A stretch of DNA of 64,000 nucleotides from Pseudomonas pharyngis (GCF_021602345.1 NZ_BQID01000012.1:1-64000), one strand, 5' to 3'. Positions 51,423-60,839 are shown, counted from the first letter of the stretch. Notes: a model not told the origin generated them from the letters alone. Numbers and translations: made by a program.

Positions 51423-52211
51423 TCACTGTGGCGTCTGGTAGCGTTGGGCGACCGCAGACTGGCGGATTTGCCCCAGCAGGCCCTGGCGTGCGCCCTGCAG
51501 GTCATCCCAGCGCTCGGCTTCGTGCAGCGGCGGGATGGTCACAGGTTCGCGACGATCAAAACCGACCAGTGCGGCATCCACCAGATCACCCACTTCCATG
51601 ATTTCGCTCAGGGTGTTGATGTCGACGCCGGAGCGATCCCAGATTTCCGTGCGAGTGGCGGCGGGCAGCACGGCTTGCACATAGACACCTTGCGGCGACA
51701 GTTCCAGGCTCAGTCCCTGGGACAGGAACAGCACGAAGGCCTTGGTCGCACCGTAGACGCTCATGCCGAACTCCGGCGCCAGGCCTACCACCGAACCGAT
51801 GTTGATGATTGCGCCGTCGCCGGCCTTGGCCAGGCGTGGGGCGATGGCGCTGGCGAGCCGCACCAGCGCCGTGGTGTTCAGGGCAACCAGCTGCGCAACG
51901 CTGTCGGTGCTTTGGTCGACAAAGTGGCCGGACAGCGCAGCGCCGGCGTTGTTGACGAGGATGCCGATACGGGCGTCGTCGCGCAGGCGGCTTTCAACGG
52001 TGGTCAGATCACCGAGTTGGGTCAGGTCTGCCGGGATGACATCGACGGCGACGTCGTGCTCGCTGCGCAAGCGCGCTGCCAGTGTGTCCAGGCGAGCCTG
52101 ATCGCGGGCGACCAGTACCAGATCGTGACCACGTTTGGCGAAGCGTTCGGCATAGACGGCGCCAATGCCGGTCGAGGCGCCGGTGATGAGAACAGTAGGG
52201 CGAGTGCTCAT
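51423..52211 (-). CDS. SDR-family oxidoreductase
   Basis: A 262-residue short-chain dehydrogenase. TGASTGIG lies at residues 10-17, NNAG at 87-90, the catalytic Ser140 in INIGS, and Tyr153 with Lys157 in VYGATKAF. The longer C-terminal part (from about 220, PPLHEAERWDD) is typical of the DltE-like group of small-molecule reductases. It follows the ene-reductase gene by 39 bases with AGAGAG as ribosome site. It is expected to act on carbonyl compounds made or spared by the ene-reductase. Confidence 0.92.
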   Translation of the reverse strand: MSTRPTVLITGASTGIGAVYAERFAKRGHDLVLVARDQARLDTLAARLRSEHDVAVDVIPADLTQLGDLTTVESRLRDDARIGILVNNAGAALSGHFVDQSTDSVAQLVALNTTALVRLASAIAPRLAKAGDGAIINIGSVVGLAPEFGMSVYGATKAFVLFLSQGLSLELSPQGVYVQAVLPAATRTEIWDRSGVDINTLSEIMEVGDLVDAALVGFDRREPVTIPPLHEAERWDDLQGARQGLLGQIRQSAVAQRYQTPQ

Positions 52212-52250
52212 GGGGTATCTCTCTTTCAGGAGGTGAGAAACGGAACGCGC

Positions 52251-53351
52251 TCAGCTTGCGCTGACGCTTGATTCAGCCAGCGTCGGGTAGTCGATGTAGC
52301 CCGCCGCGCCGCCACCGTAGAGGGTGGCGGAATTGAACGCGGACAGCGGCGCGCCCTGCTTGAGGCGCTCCACCAGATCCGGGTTGCCAATGAACGGGCG
52401 ACCGAAGGCGATCAGGTCGGCCTGGTCTTCGGCGAGCCGCGCGTTCGCCAGGTCCAGGTCATAGCCGTTGTTGGCGATATAGGTGTTTTTGAAGCGCTGG
52501 CGCAGGGCGCCAAAATCGAAAGGCGCCACGTCGCGCGGGCCGCCGGTCGCGCCTTCCACCACGTGCAGATAAACCACACCGAGGGCGTCGAGTTGCTCGA
52601 CGACGTAATTGAATTGCGCCTGCGGATCGCTGCTGGATACGCCGTTGGCTGGCGACACTGGAGACAGGCGCACACCGGTGCGATCCGCGCCGATCTCATT
52701 GACGACCGCCGCCGTCACTTCGAGCAACAGACGCGCACGATTTTCAATCGAGCCGCCGTAAGCGTCGGTGCGCAGATTGGCGTTGTCCTTGAGAAATTGA
52801 TCCAGCAAATAGCCGTTTGCACCGTGAATTTCCACGCCATCGAACCCGGCGGCGACCGCGTTGGCCGCGGCCTGGCGGAAATCGGAGACGATCCCAGGCA
52901 GTTCGTCGAGTTCCAGCGCGCGGGGTTCCGAGACGTCTTCAAAGCGGTTGTTGACGAACACTTTGGTAGCGGCACGCAGCGCAGAAGGAGCCACCGGTGC
53001 TGCGCCGTTTTCTTGCAAGTCAACGTGCGACACGCGGCCGACATGCCACAGCTGCAGGAAGATTTTTCCGCCTTTGGCGTGGACGGCATCGGTGACTGTG
53101 CGCCAACCGTCTATCTGCGCCTGCGTGTAGATCCCGGGGGTGTCCTGATAACCCTGACCCTGTCGGGAAATCTGCGTCGCTTCGCTGATCAGCAAACCGG
53201 CGCTGGCGCGCTGGCTGTAATAGACGGCCGCGAATTCGCTCGGGACAAAGCCCTGGCCTGCGCGGTTGCGTGTCAGCGGCGCGAGAACAATGCGGTTCGA
53301 CAGCGTGAGACTGCCCAGGGTGTAAGGGGTGAACAGAGTCTGTTTGGTCAT
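52251..53351 (-). CDS. Old Yellow Enzyme-family ene-reductase (NemA group)
   Basis: A 366-residue FMN-dependent reductase of the NemA/N-ethylmaleimide reductase group. The opening FTPYTLGSLTLSNRIVLAPLTRNRAG, the active-site stretch VEIHGANGYLLDQF (His and Asn pair) and the end YGGGAAGYIDYPTL are all typical. It heads the operon ene-reductase, SDR, hydrolase, quinone reductase, small ORF and is divergent from a TetR gene, similar in logic to E. coli nemR-nemA. It would detoxify maleimides, enones and nitro compounds. A paralogue lies at 19477-20589. Confidence 0.94.
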   Translation of the reverse strand: MTKQTLFTPYTLGSLTLSNRIVLAPLTRNRAGQGFVPSEFAAVYYSQRASAGLLISEATQISRQGQGYQDTPGIYTQAQIDGWRTVTDAVHAKGGKIFLQLWHVGRVSHVDLQENGAAPVAPSALRAATKVFVNNRFEDVSEPRALELDELPGIVSDFRQAAANAVAAGFDGVEIHGANGYLLDQFLKDNANLRTDAYGGSIENRARLLLEVTAAVVNEIGADRTGVRLSPVSPANGVSSSDPQAQFNYVVEQLDALGVVYLHVVEGATGGPRDVAPFDFGALRQRFKNTYIANNGYDLDLANARLAEDQADLIAFGRPFIGNPDLVERLKQGAPLSAFNSATLYGGGAAGYIDYPTLAESSVSAS

Positions 53352-53409
53352 CTGATGAATCTTCCGTGCCCGTTGATGGAAATCGGTGGGGTGTGAAATT
53401 AGGATGATG

Positions 53410-53439
53410 ATCGAAATCTAAACTGTCAACGATTTTGAT
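53410..53439. promoter_or_regulatory. Inverted repeat between ene-reductase and TetR genes
   Basis: ATCGAAATC and GATTTTGAT, twelve bases apart, match at eight of nine positions as an inverted repeat in the 149-base divergent region. It is a candidate TetR operator covering both promoters. Confidence 0.5.
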
Positions 53440-53500
53440 TATGGGCGACATCTATGTATCATCGGACGCAGGTATTTCCGCTAAACACGAGGTATTGCAC

Positions 53501-54097
53501 GTGAGAGTGACCAAGGCCCAGGCGCAGGCCAATCGAGAACACATCGTTGAGACGGCCTCAGAGCTGTTCCGTGAGCGTGGCTTTGACGGCGTCGGTGTGG
53601 CGGATCTCATGGCGGCTGCCGGTTTCACCCATGGAGGCTTCTACAAGCATTTCGGGTCGAAGGTCGACCTGATGGCCGAAGCTTCGGCCTGCAGTCTCGG
53701 CAAATCGTTGACCGGTGCCCAGGCGCTCGATGTCCCCGGTTTCATCAACGTTTATGTGAACAGAGAACATCGCGACGGACGCGGCAGCGGTTGCACGATG
53801 GCCGCACTGTGTGGCGACGCGGCGCGTCAGTCGGACGACGTGAAAGCAACGTTTGCCGAAGGCATTGAACGCACCCTGCAAACTCTGGGGGAAAAATATC
53901 CGACAGGGCAGGATGCCGCGGAGGGCGAGGGCAGGAAGAAAATGATCGACTTACTGTCGCGTGCGGTCGGCGCAATTGTCTTGTCACGCGCCTGTCCAGA
54001 TGATTCCGCCTTGGCGGATGAAATCCTTGAGGTATGCCGCGCCGAAATGTTTGCTTCATTGCCGGTGTTGCCGGTCGATGAAGTGGAAACGCCGTAG
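53501..54097 (+). CDS. TetR-family regulator, NemR-like position
   Basis: A 198-residue TetR regulator. The HTH is HIVETASELFRERGFDGVGV then LMAAAGFTHGGFYKHFGSK. Cysteines occur in EASACSLG and GCTMAALCGD, so redox or electrophile sensing is possible, as in NemR. I start it at GTG 53501, which has GAGG eight bases upstream and gives the usual TetR length; ATG 53441 would add an unsupported tail. It is divergent from the ene-reductase operon, which it should repress. Confidence 0.9.
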   Translation: MRVTKAQAQANREHIVETASELFRERGFDGVGVADLMAAAGFTHGGFYKHFGSKVDLMAEASACSLGKSLTGAQALDVPGFINVYVNREHRDGRGSGCTMAALCGDAARQSDDVKATFAEGIERTLQTLGEKYPTGQDAAEGEGRKKMIDLLSRAVGAIVLSRACPDDSALADEILEVCRAEMFASLPVLPVDEVETP

Positions 54098-54174
54098 AAG
54101 GGCCGATCCGCCCTGTTCGACGGCTTGAACGTCAGCCCGTTTCACACAGCCGTTTTTCGTGAATATGTACTCTA

Positions 54175-54195
54175 TTGGTCACGATTTGTAAGACC
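54175..54195. promoter_or_regulatory. GGTCAC half-site with partner before the second TetR gene
   Basis: TTGGTCAC at 54175-54182 and GACC at 54192-54195 give GGTC-N11-GACC, 26 bases upstream of the TetR start. The same half-site occurs in the efflux promoter region at 56351-56496, which suggests autoregulation. Confidence 0.5.
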
Positions 54196-54220
54196 GCGAC
54201 AGGCTGAGTAAGCTACGCCC

Positions 54221-54841
54221 ATGAATCAGCCATCGATATCTTCGCCCGGCCCACGTGGCCCAGTCGATCACGACATTCGTGATCAGATTGTCGCGGCAGC
54301 CAATGAACACTTCAGCCAATACGGCTATGGCAAAACCACGGTTTCCGATCTGGCCAGGGCCATCGGTTTTTCCAAGGCGTACATCTATAAATTCTTTGAT
54401 TCCAAGCAGGCGATCGGCGAAGCGATCTGCTCAAATTGTCTGGGGCAAATGGTTGCAGCGGTCGAACAGGCTGTTAACGCAGAGGGGATTTCGCCGACCG
54501 AGCGTTTCCGCCGGCTGGTGAAGACCGTGATTGCCACGGGTGTGGACCTGTTCTTCAATGATCGCAAGCTTTACGACATCGCGGCATTCTCCGCAGCGGA
54601 GCGTTGGCCAAGTGCTCAGGTGTATGAGGAGCAGATCAAGCGCTTTATCTTCGACATCGTGCGTGAAGGGCGAGAGCTCGGAGAGTTCGAGCGCAAGACT
54701 CCGCTGGACGAGACCGTCGAGGCGATTCATCTGGCCCTGCGTCCCTTCGTCAACCCGTTGTTGCTGCAGCACAATCTCGATTTTATCGAGGTAGCGCCCA
54801 CGCTGACCTCCAACCTCATTCTGCGTAGCCTGATGCCCTGA
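54221..54841 (+). CDS. TetR-family regulator of the RND efflux genes
   Basis: A 206-residue TetR regulator. The HTH lies at about residues 20-70: IVAAANEHFSQYGYGKTTVS and LARAIGFSKAYIYKFFDSK. The C-terminal ligand domain contains FNDRKLYDIAAFSAAERW. It is convergent with the outer-membrane channel gene of an RND system, a common layout for TetR repressors of MexAB-type pumps. GGTCAC half-sites upstream of this gene and in the pump promoter region support the link. Ligand unknown. Confidence 0.92.
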   Translation: MNQPSISSPGPRGPVDHDIRDQIVAAANEHFSQYGYGKTTVSDLARAIGFSKAYIYKFFDSKQAIGEAICSNCLGQMVAAVEQAVNAEGISPTERFRRLVKTVIATGVDLFFNDRKLYDIAAFSAAERWPSAQVYEEQIKRFIFDIVREGRELGEFERKTPLDETVEAIHLALRPFVNPLLLQHNLDFIEVAPTLTSNLILRSLMP

Positions 54842-54866
54842 CCTGAAAGCGATCTGCTGGTGCTGC

Positions 54867-56327
54867 TCAGCGTGCCGCTACAGGTTGTGATTCAGTGGGT
54901 TGCCAGCCCCCGCCCAGCGACTTGAATACCGCCACCGCCGCACGGGCCGATTCCGTCCGCGCCTGCGCTCTGGCGTCGGAGGCCTGCAGCAATGTTTCGT
55001 CGGCGTGCAGGACATCGATCAGGCTGGCTGTGCCTTTTTCATAGGCGGTGAACGAGGACTGGCGAGCTTGAGTCAGCGCCGCTTCGCCGCCGGTCAGGGT
55101 GGTGGTCTGGGTTTGCCGATTCACCAGTGAAGACAGCGCGTTCTCTACATCTTCGGTGGCACGCAGTACCGACTGGCGATAGGCCGCCAGTGCTTCTGAT
55201 TCCTGACCTTTGGCCTGATCGATCCGGGCGTTGATGCGTCCGAAGTCAAATAGCCGCCAGCGCAAACCCAGCACACCGGCCGACTGGCTTGCGCCGCCGG
55301 TGAAAAGATTGCCGCCGGATACGGCTGTCGCACTGCCGAGCAAGGCGCTGAGGGAAAATTTCGGGTAGTACTCGGCAATCGCTTCACCGATGCGCGCGTT
55401 GGAGGCCGCGAGGCGGCGTTCAGCCACGATCAGGTCCGGTCTGCGCCGCAGCAGATCTGCCGGTGTACCCAGCGCAGTCAGCGACGGCACATCGGGAATT
55501 TCGCCCTCACGTGCCAGTTGCGTGCGGTGAGTGCCGGGAGGCGTGCCGAGCAGCACGTCCATTGCATTCATGGCTGCCTCCAGACCGCTTTGCAGTACCG
55601 GAACGGTCGCCTCGACTTGCGACAACTCACCCTCGGCCTGGCGCACCTGATACTCCGCGGCCAGACCCTTGCCGTAAAGCAACCGGACCTTTTCCAGCAA
55701 CGCGCGCCGGGTATCGACTTGCCGGTTGGCGATGTCCAGCCGCGCCTGTAATCCGCGCAGAGTGATGTAGATATCGGCCGTTTGCGCAGCGATCGCCAAC
55801 CTCGTCGCCGTGACACCCGCTGCTGAGGCCTGATACTCAGCCAGTGCCGCCTCACGCCCGCGGCGCAGTCCGCCAAAGACATCGACTTCCCAGCCCGCCT
55901 CGAGATTGGCCTCGTAGGCATTGCCGTAACGGTCATAGCCGGGTGTTGAATTCAACACCTGGCCCAGTGGCGTCTCGACGGACTGATAAGCGCGTGCCGC
56001 CTGTGCGCTGATGTTCGCCGAGGGCAGCAGTGCTGCATTTGCGGCGCCCAGGCCGGCCTTGGCCTGGGTGACGCGCGCCGAAGCCTGTGCCAGATCCAGA
56101 TTCTGCTGCAAGGCCTGGTCGATGAGGTCGGTCAGCAGCGGATCATTGAAGCTTTCCCACCAGGCGGCAAGGCTGTCCGGTGTCGATCCGGATCGCGGTT
56201 CGACAGCGGACTGCCCCAGGTAATGATCTGAAAGCGGGGCGTCTGGACGATGGTAATCCGGACCCACCGCACAACCTGCCAGGAGGCTGGCGGTAACCAA
56301 AAGAGCAATCGGGCGCAGGGGAGGCAT
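54867..56327 (-). CDS. Outer-membrane efflux lipoprotein, NodT/OprM family
   Basis: A 486-residue TolC-like channel subunit. A lipoprotein signal ends in LLAGCAVGPDYHRPD with the lipidated cysteine. Two repeats of the outer-membrane efflux domain follow; landmarks include the first-repeat end and ALGTPADLLRRRPDLIVAERRL in the second. It is divergent from the membrane-fusion and pump genes across 189 bases. Together the three products form a tripartite RND exporter. Confidence 0.93.
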   Translation of the reverse strand: MPPLRPIALLVTASLLAGCAVGPDYHRPDAPLSDHYLGQSAVEPRSGSTPDSLAAWWESFNDPLLTDLIDQALQQNLDLAQASARVTQAKAGLGAANAALLPSANISAQAARAYQSVETPLGQVLNSTPGYDRYGNAYEANLEAGWEVDVFGGLRRGREAALAEYQASAAGVTATRLAIAAQTADIYITLRGLQARLDIANRQVDTRRALLEKVRLLYGKGLAAEYQVRQAEGELSQVEATVPVLQSGLEAAMNAMDVLLGTPPGTHRTQLAREGEIPDVPSLTALGTPADLLRRRPDLIVAERRLAASNARIGEAIAEYYPKFSLSALLGSATAVSGGNLFTGGASQSAGVLGLRWRLFDFGRINARIDQAKGQESEALAAYRQSVLRATEDVENALSSLVNRQTQTTTLTGGEAALTQARQSSFTAYEKGTASLIDVLHADETLLQASDARAQARTESARAAVAVFKSLGGGWQPTESQPVAAR

Positions 56328-56350
56328 CGGCGTTCCTTAACGAGATTTTC

Positions 56351-56374
56351 GTGACCATATTACGTAATGGTCAC
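56351..56374. promoter_or_regulatory. Large palindromic operator in the RND promoter region
   Basis: GTGACCA and TGGTCAC, perfect seven-base arms, enclose a ten-base spacer containing TTACGTAA. It lies 24 bases before the channel gene's start, a suitable place for repression by the nearby TetR. Confidence 0.7.
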
Positions 56375-56464
56375 AACGTGTCAATTAAGGCTTGAAAAGG
56401 CATTCACAGCATTAATGATAAAAATGGAGCGTCGAATACCTCATGGAAAGTGACTGTTGACGAT

Positions 56465-56496
56465 ATTGGTCACAATGATGAGAATATGATGGTCAT
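56465..56496. promoter_or_regulatory. Two direct GGTCA half-sites before the membrane-fusion gene
   Basis: ATTGGTCAC (56465-56473) and ATGGTCAT (56489-56496) repeat with a 23-base step, just before the start at 56517. They match the arms of the palindrome at 56351-56374. Confidence 0.5.
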
Positions 56497-56516
56497 CCTA
56501 TTTCAGTAAGTGAACT

Positions 56517-57626
56517 ATGCACCGGCTTCGAATTTCCCCTATTGCCGCATGCCTGTTGCCACTCGCCCTGGCGGCGTGCGGTGATTCCTCATCCGTTGCA
56601 GACCCGCGCACACAGGCGCCTTTGGTCAGGTTTACCGCCGTTCAGGCTGCGGTTGACGGTTCCCGCACCTTCACGGGGGTGGTGACGGCGCGCATTCAGG
56701 GCGATCTGGGGTTTCGCGTTTCGGGCAAGGTGCTTGAGCGTCTGGTTGACACGGGGCAGAGCGTCAAACGCGGTCAGCCGCTGATGCGGCTCGACCCCAT
56801 CGACTTGGGGCTGCAGGCACGCGCGCAGCAGGAGTCGGTCATCGCCGCACGGGCCCGCGCCAGGCAGACAGCCGATGACGAAGCCCGCTATCGCACTCTG
56901 GTCAGCGCCGGCGCCATTTCCGCATCGGCCTACGATCAGATCAAAGCCGCCGCAGATACCGCCAAGGCCCAACTCAGCGCCGCTGAAGCGCAAGCGGACG
57001 TTGCCCGCAACGCTTCCGGTTATGCGGTGCTGGTTGCCGATGCCGACGGCGTTGTGGTGGAAACACTCGCCGAACCCGGACAAGTCGTCAGCCCTGGACA
57101 ACCGGTGGTTCGACTGGCGCGGGCAGGGCAGCGCGAGGCCATCGTGCACTTGCCCGAGACCCTGCGTCCCGCAGCAGGATCCACCGCGCAAGCCACGCTC
57201 TATGGCGATGCCTCGGGTGCTGTGACCGCGAAACTGAGGTTGCTTTCCGATTCGGCAGATCGCACGACGCGTACGTTCGAGGCGCGCTATGTACTGGAAG
57301 GCGCGCTGGCCAATGCGCCGATAGGTTCGACAGTCACCCTCAGAATCGCCGAGGGTTCGGCACCTGCCGCATCCTTGCAAGTGCCTGTTGCCGCGCTTTA
57401 CGACGCGGGTCAGGGTCCTGGTGTGTGGGTCATCGACGGCACACCGCCAACCGTGACCTGGCGAGCGGTTCGGGTGCTGGGGTTGAGCGACGATTCGGCC
57501 CGAGTCGCTGGCGATCTCCGGGTTGGCGAACAGATTGTGGCGCTGGGCGCTCACCTGTTGCGCGAAGGTGAAGCAGTAAGAATGCCCGTGCCTGATGCGG
57601 CGACCGTTGCCGGGAGTCGTCCATGA
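56517..57626 (+). CDS. RND efflux membrane-fusion lipoprotein
   Basis: A 369-residue periplasmic adaptor (HlyD/AcrA type). The lipobox is LALAACGDSS. The barrel-sandwich (biotinyl-lipoyl) halves are seen in LGFRVSGKVLERLVDTGQSVKRG and in ADADGVVVETLAEPGQVVSPGQ around a short alpha hairpin; a membrane-proximal domain ends the protein. The stop overlaps the pump gene start by ATGA. It bridges the inner-membrane pump and the outer-membrane channel encoded divergently. Confidence 0.93.
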   Translation: MHRLRISPIAACLLPLALAACGDSSSVADPRTQAPLVRFTAVQAAVDGSRTFTGVVTARIQGDLGFRVSGKVLERLVDTGQSVKRGQPLMRLDPIDLGLQARAQQESVIAARARARQTADDEARYRTLVSAGAISASAYDQIKAAADTAKAQLSAAEAQADVARNASGYAVLVADADGVVVETLAEPGQVVSPGQPVVRLARAGQREAIVHLPETLRPAAGSTAQATLYGDASGAVTAKLRLLSDSADRTTRTFEARYVLEGALANAPIGSTVTLRIAEGSAPAASLQVPVAALYDAGQGPGVWVIDGTPPTVTWRAVRVLGLSDDSARVAGDLRVGEQIVALGAHLLREGEAVRMPVPDAATVAGSRP

Positions 57627-60600
57627 GCGAGGGCCGATTCAACCTTTCTGCCATCGCCGTTCGCGAGCGTTCGATCACGGTCTTTCTGATTTTCCTGATC
57701 GCCGTTGCCGGCACCCTGGCGTTCTTCCAGCTGGGGCGTGCCGAAGATCCTCCGTTTACGGTCAAGCAGTTGACCGTCATCACGGCGTGGCCGGGGGCGA
57801 CCGCACAGGAGATGCAGGATCAGGTCGCGGAGCCACTGGAAAAACGCCTGCAAGAACTCAAATGGTACGACCGCTCGGAAACCTATACGCGGCCAGGGCT
57901 CGCTTTCACGATGGTCTCGTTGCTCGATAGCACGCCGCCCTCGCAAGTGCAGGAAGAGTTCTATCAGGCGCGTAAAAAACTCGACGATGAAGCGATCAAG
58001 TTGCCGGCGGGCGTCATCGGGCCGATGGTCAACGACGAGTATTCGGACGTGACCTTTGCGCTGTTCGCCCTGAAAGCCAAGGGCGAGCCGCAGCGTCTGC
58101 TGGTCCGCGATGCGGAGTCCATGCGCCAGCGCCTGTTGCATGTGCCGGGGGTGAAGAAGGTCAACATCATCGGCGAACAAGCCGAACGGATATTTGTTTC
58201 CTTTTCGCATGACCGGTTGGCGACCCTGGGCTTGTCGCCGCAGGACATCTTCGCCGCGCTGAACAGTCAGAACGCACTGACCCCGGCCGGATCAATCGAC
58301 ACCAGCGGGCCACAGGTTTTCCTGCGTCTCGACGGTGCGTTCGACAAGCTGCAAAAAATCCGCGACACCCCTGTGGTCGTGCAGGGGCGGACACTCAAGT
58401 TGTCTGATGTGGCGACGGTCGAACGCGGTTACGAAGATCCGGCCACCTTCCTGGTGCGCAATAACGGCGAAGAGGCGCTGTTGCTCGGTGTGGTGATGCG
58501 TGAGGGCTGGAACGGCCTTGATCTGGGCAAGGCGCTGGATGCCGAGACCGTCAGGATCAATGAGGAAATGCCCTTGGGTATGACCCTCTCGAAAGTCACC
58601 GACCAGGCAGTGAATATCGACTCCGCCGTCGGCGAGTTCATGGTCAAGTTCTTCGTCGCGCTGCTGGTGGTCATGCTCGTCTGCTTTCTGAGCATGGGCT
58701 GGCGCGTTGGCGTGGTGGTCGCCGCTGCCGTGCCGTTGACCCTGGCGATCGTGTTTGTGGTGATGGCAGCCACCGGCAAAAACTTTGACCGTATTACCCT
58801 GGGGTCGTTGATTCTGGCGCTCGGGCTTTTGGTCGATGACGCGATCATCGCCATTGAGATGATGGTGGTGAAAATGGAGGAGGGCTACGATCGCATCAAG
58901 GCGTCTGCCTATGCCTGGAGCCACACGGCGGCGCCGATGTTATCCGGAACCCTGGTGACGGCGATCGGTTTTTTGCCCAACGGTTTCGCTCAGTCCACGG
59001 CCGGCGAATACACCAGCAACATGTTCTGGATTGTGGGCATCGCTCTCATCGCTTCATGGGTCGTGGCGGTGGCGTTTACTCCTTATCTGGGCGTGAAACT
59101 GTTGCCGGACATCAAGGCAGTCGAGGGTGGACATGCGGCGATCTACAACACGCCGCGATACAACCGCTTCCGCCGGGTTCTGACACGGGTCATTGCGCGC
59201 AAATGGCTGGTCGCGGGCATGGTTATTACGCTGTTCTTCGTGGCGGCGGCAGGCATGGGCCTGGTGAAGAAACAGTTCTTCCCGACCTCTGACCGTCCCG
59301 AAGTCATGATCGAGGTGCAAATGCCCTACGGCACCTCCATCGAGCAGACCAGCGCCACGGCCGCCAAGGTCGAAGCCTGGCTGCGCCAGCAGGATGAGGC
59401 GAAAATCGTCACGGCCTATATCGGCCAGGGTGCGCCGCGTTTCTTCCTGGCGATGGCGCCGGAACTGCCCGATCCGTCGTTCGCCAAGATCGTGGTGCTG
59501 ACCGACAGTCAGGAAGCGCGGGAAACCCTCAAGTTGCGTTTTCGTGACGCAGTCGCTCAAGGGCTCGCCCCGGAGGCGCGTCTCAGGGCAACGCAAATCG
59601 TGTTTGGTCCTTACTCGCCGTTTCCGGTGGCCTACCGGGTGATGGGGCCTGATCCGGCCAAGTTGCGGGTGATCGCCGAGCAGGTGCGGGGCGTGATGCA
59701 GGACAGCCCGATGATGAGAACCGTGAACACTGATTGGGGGCCGCTGACGCCGTCGTTGCATTTCAATTTGGATCAGGACCGTCTGCAGGCAGTGGGGCTG
59801 ACATCGACTGCGGTTGCACAGCAGTTGCAGTTCCTGCTCAGCGGAGTACCAATCACGGCGGTGCGTGAGGATATTCGTTCAGTGCAGGTCATGGGGCGGG
59901 CAGCGGGCGATATCCGCCTCGATCCACAGCAAATCGAAGGCTTCACCCTGGTCGGTGCGTCGGGGCAGCGGGTCCCGTTGTCGCAGATAGGCGAGGTCGA
60001 TGTGCGCATGGAGGATCCGATCCTGCGCCGGCGTGATCGCACCCCGACCATCACCGTGCGCGGCGACATTGCCGAAGACTTGCAGCCACCGGACGTTTCC
60101 AGTGCGCTGCTGAAGCAACTGCAGCCGATCATCGAGAAACTGCCTTCCGGTTACCGGATCGAGCAGGCGGGTGCGATCGAAGAGTCCGGCAAGGCCGGCA
60201 AGGCGATCCTGCCGTTGTTGCCGATCATGATCGCCATGACCCTGGTCATCATCATTGTGCAGGTCCGTTCGATCTCGGCGATGATCATGGTGTTCCTGAC
60301 CTCGCCGTTGGGCTTGATTGGCGTGGTGCCGACACTGCTGATCTTCAATCAGCCGTTTGGCATCAATGCGTTGGTCGGGTTGATTGCACTGTCGGGGATC
60401 CTGATGCGCAATACGCTGATTCTGATCGGTCAGATTCATCACAACGCGCAAGAAGGGCTGGATCCGTTTCACGCTGTCGTCGAGGCCACGGTGCAACGTG
60501 CGCGACCGGTACTGTTGACGGCCCTGGCGGCGATCCTGGCGTTCATTCCCCTGACACACTCGGTGTTCTGGGGGACGCTGGCCTATACCCTGATTGGCGG

Positions 60601-60712
60601 TACGCTCGTCGGCACCGTCATGACGCTGGTGTTCCTGCCCGCGATGTACTCGATCTGGTTCAAGATCGGTCCCGACGCCAGGGCGCCGACTGCAACAGTC
60701 AAACCGGTGTAG
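57623..60712 (+). CDS. RND efflux pump, inner-membrane transporter
   Basis: A 1029-residue proton-driven RND transporter with twelve membrane helices and two large periplasmic loops. The proton-relay aspartates are Asp405 and Asp406 in GLLVDDAIIAIEMM. The N-terminal FNLSAIAVRERSITVFLIF helix, the loop AWPGATAQEMQDQVAEPLEK and the C-terminal FLPAMYSIWFKIG are standard. It is closer in style to the TriC/VexF-like multidrug or metabolite pumps than to AcrB. Substrates unknown; expression should be controlled by the TetR protein at 54221-54841. Confidence 0.94.
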   Translation: MSEGRFNLSAIAVRERSITVFLIFLIAVAGTLAFFQLGRAEDPPFTVKQLTVITAWPGATAQEMQDQVAEPLEKRLQELKWYDRSETYTRPGLAFTMVSLLDSTPPSQVQEEFYQARKKLDDEAIKLPAGVIGPMVNDEYSDVTFALFALKAKGEPQRLLVRDAESMRQRLLHVPGVKKVNIIGEQAERIFVSFSHDRLATLGLSPQDIFAALNSQNALTPAGSIDTSGPQVFLRLDGAFDKLQKIRDTPVVVQGRTLKLSDVATVERGYEDPATFLVRNNGEEALLLGVVMREGWNGLDLGKALDAETVRINEEMPLGMTLSKVTDQAVNIDSAVGEFMVKFFVALLVVMLVCFLSMGWRVGVVVAAAVPLTLAIVFVVMAATGKNFDRITLGSLILALGLLVDDAIIAIEMMVVKMEEGYDRIKASAYAWSHTAAPMLSGTLVTAIGFLPNGFAQSTAGEYTSNMFWIVGIALIASWVVAVAFTPYLGVKLLPDIKAVEGGHAAIYNTPRYNRFRRVLTRVIARKWLVAGMVITLFFVAAAGMGLVKKQFFPTSDRPEVMIEVQMPYGTSIEQTSATAAKVEAWLRQQDEAKIVTAYIGQGAPRFFLAMAPELPDPSFAKIVVLTDSQEARETLKLRFRDAVAQGLAPEARLRATQIVFGPYSPFPVAYRVMGPDPAKLRVIAEQVRGVMQDSPMMRTVNTDWGPLTPSLHFNLDQDRLQAVGLTSTAVAQQLQFLLSGVPITAVREDIRSVQVMGRAAGDIRLDPQQIEGFTLVGASGQRVPLSQIGEVDVRMEDPILRRRDRTPTITVRGDIAEDLQPPDVSSALLKQLQPIIEKLPSGYRIEQAGAIEESGKAGKAILPLLPIMIAMTLVIIIVQVRSISAMIMVFLTSPLGLIGVVPTLLIFNQPFGINALVGLIALSGILMRNTLILIGQIHHNAQEGLDPFHAVVEATVQRARPVLLTALAAILAFIPLTHSVFWGTLAYTLIGGTLVGTVMTLVFLPAMYSIWFKIGPDARAPTATVKPV

Positions 60713-60730
60713 CGATAAATGCAGGAAATC

Positions 60731-60755
60731 GAGGCCCGTTCTGGCGGGCCTCTTT
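60731..60755 (+). terminator. Rho-independent terminator of the RND operon
   Basis: GAGGCCCG and CGGGCCTC with a six-base loop, followed by TTTGT, begins 19 bases after the pump stop. Confidence 0.75.
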
Positions 60756-60839
60756 GTCCGCGCACGTGAACAGCCTGGCGCTATTGGCTCGTCATTTCCA
60801 AACCCCGGAAACGTCCGCGTCAGCCCTTGGTGCCAGAGC

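Noticed and set aside
58292-58924. 210-codon frame antisense to the RND pump
   Set aside because: His-, Asp- and Gln-rich shadow of a conserved membrane transporter.
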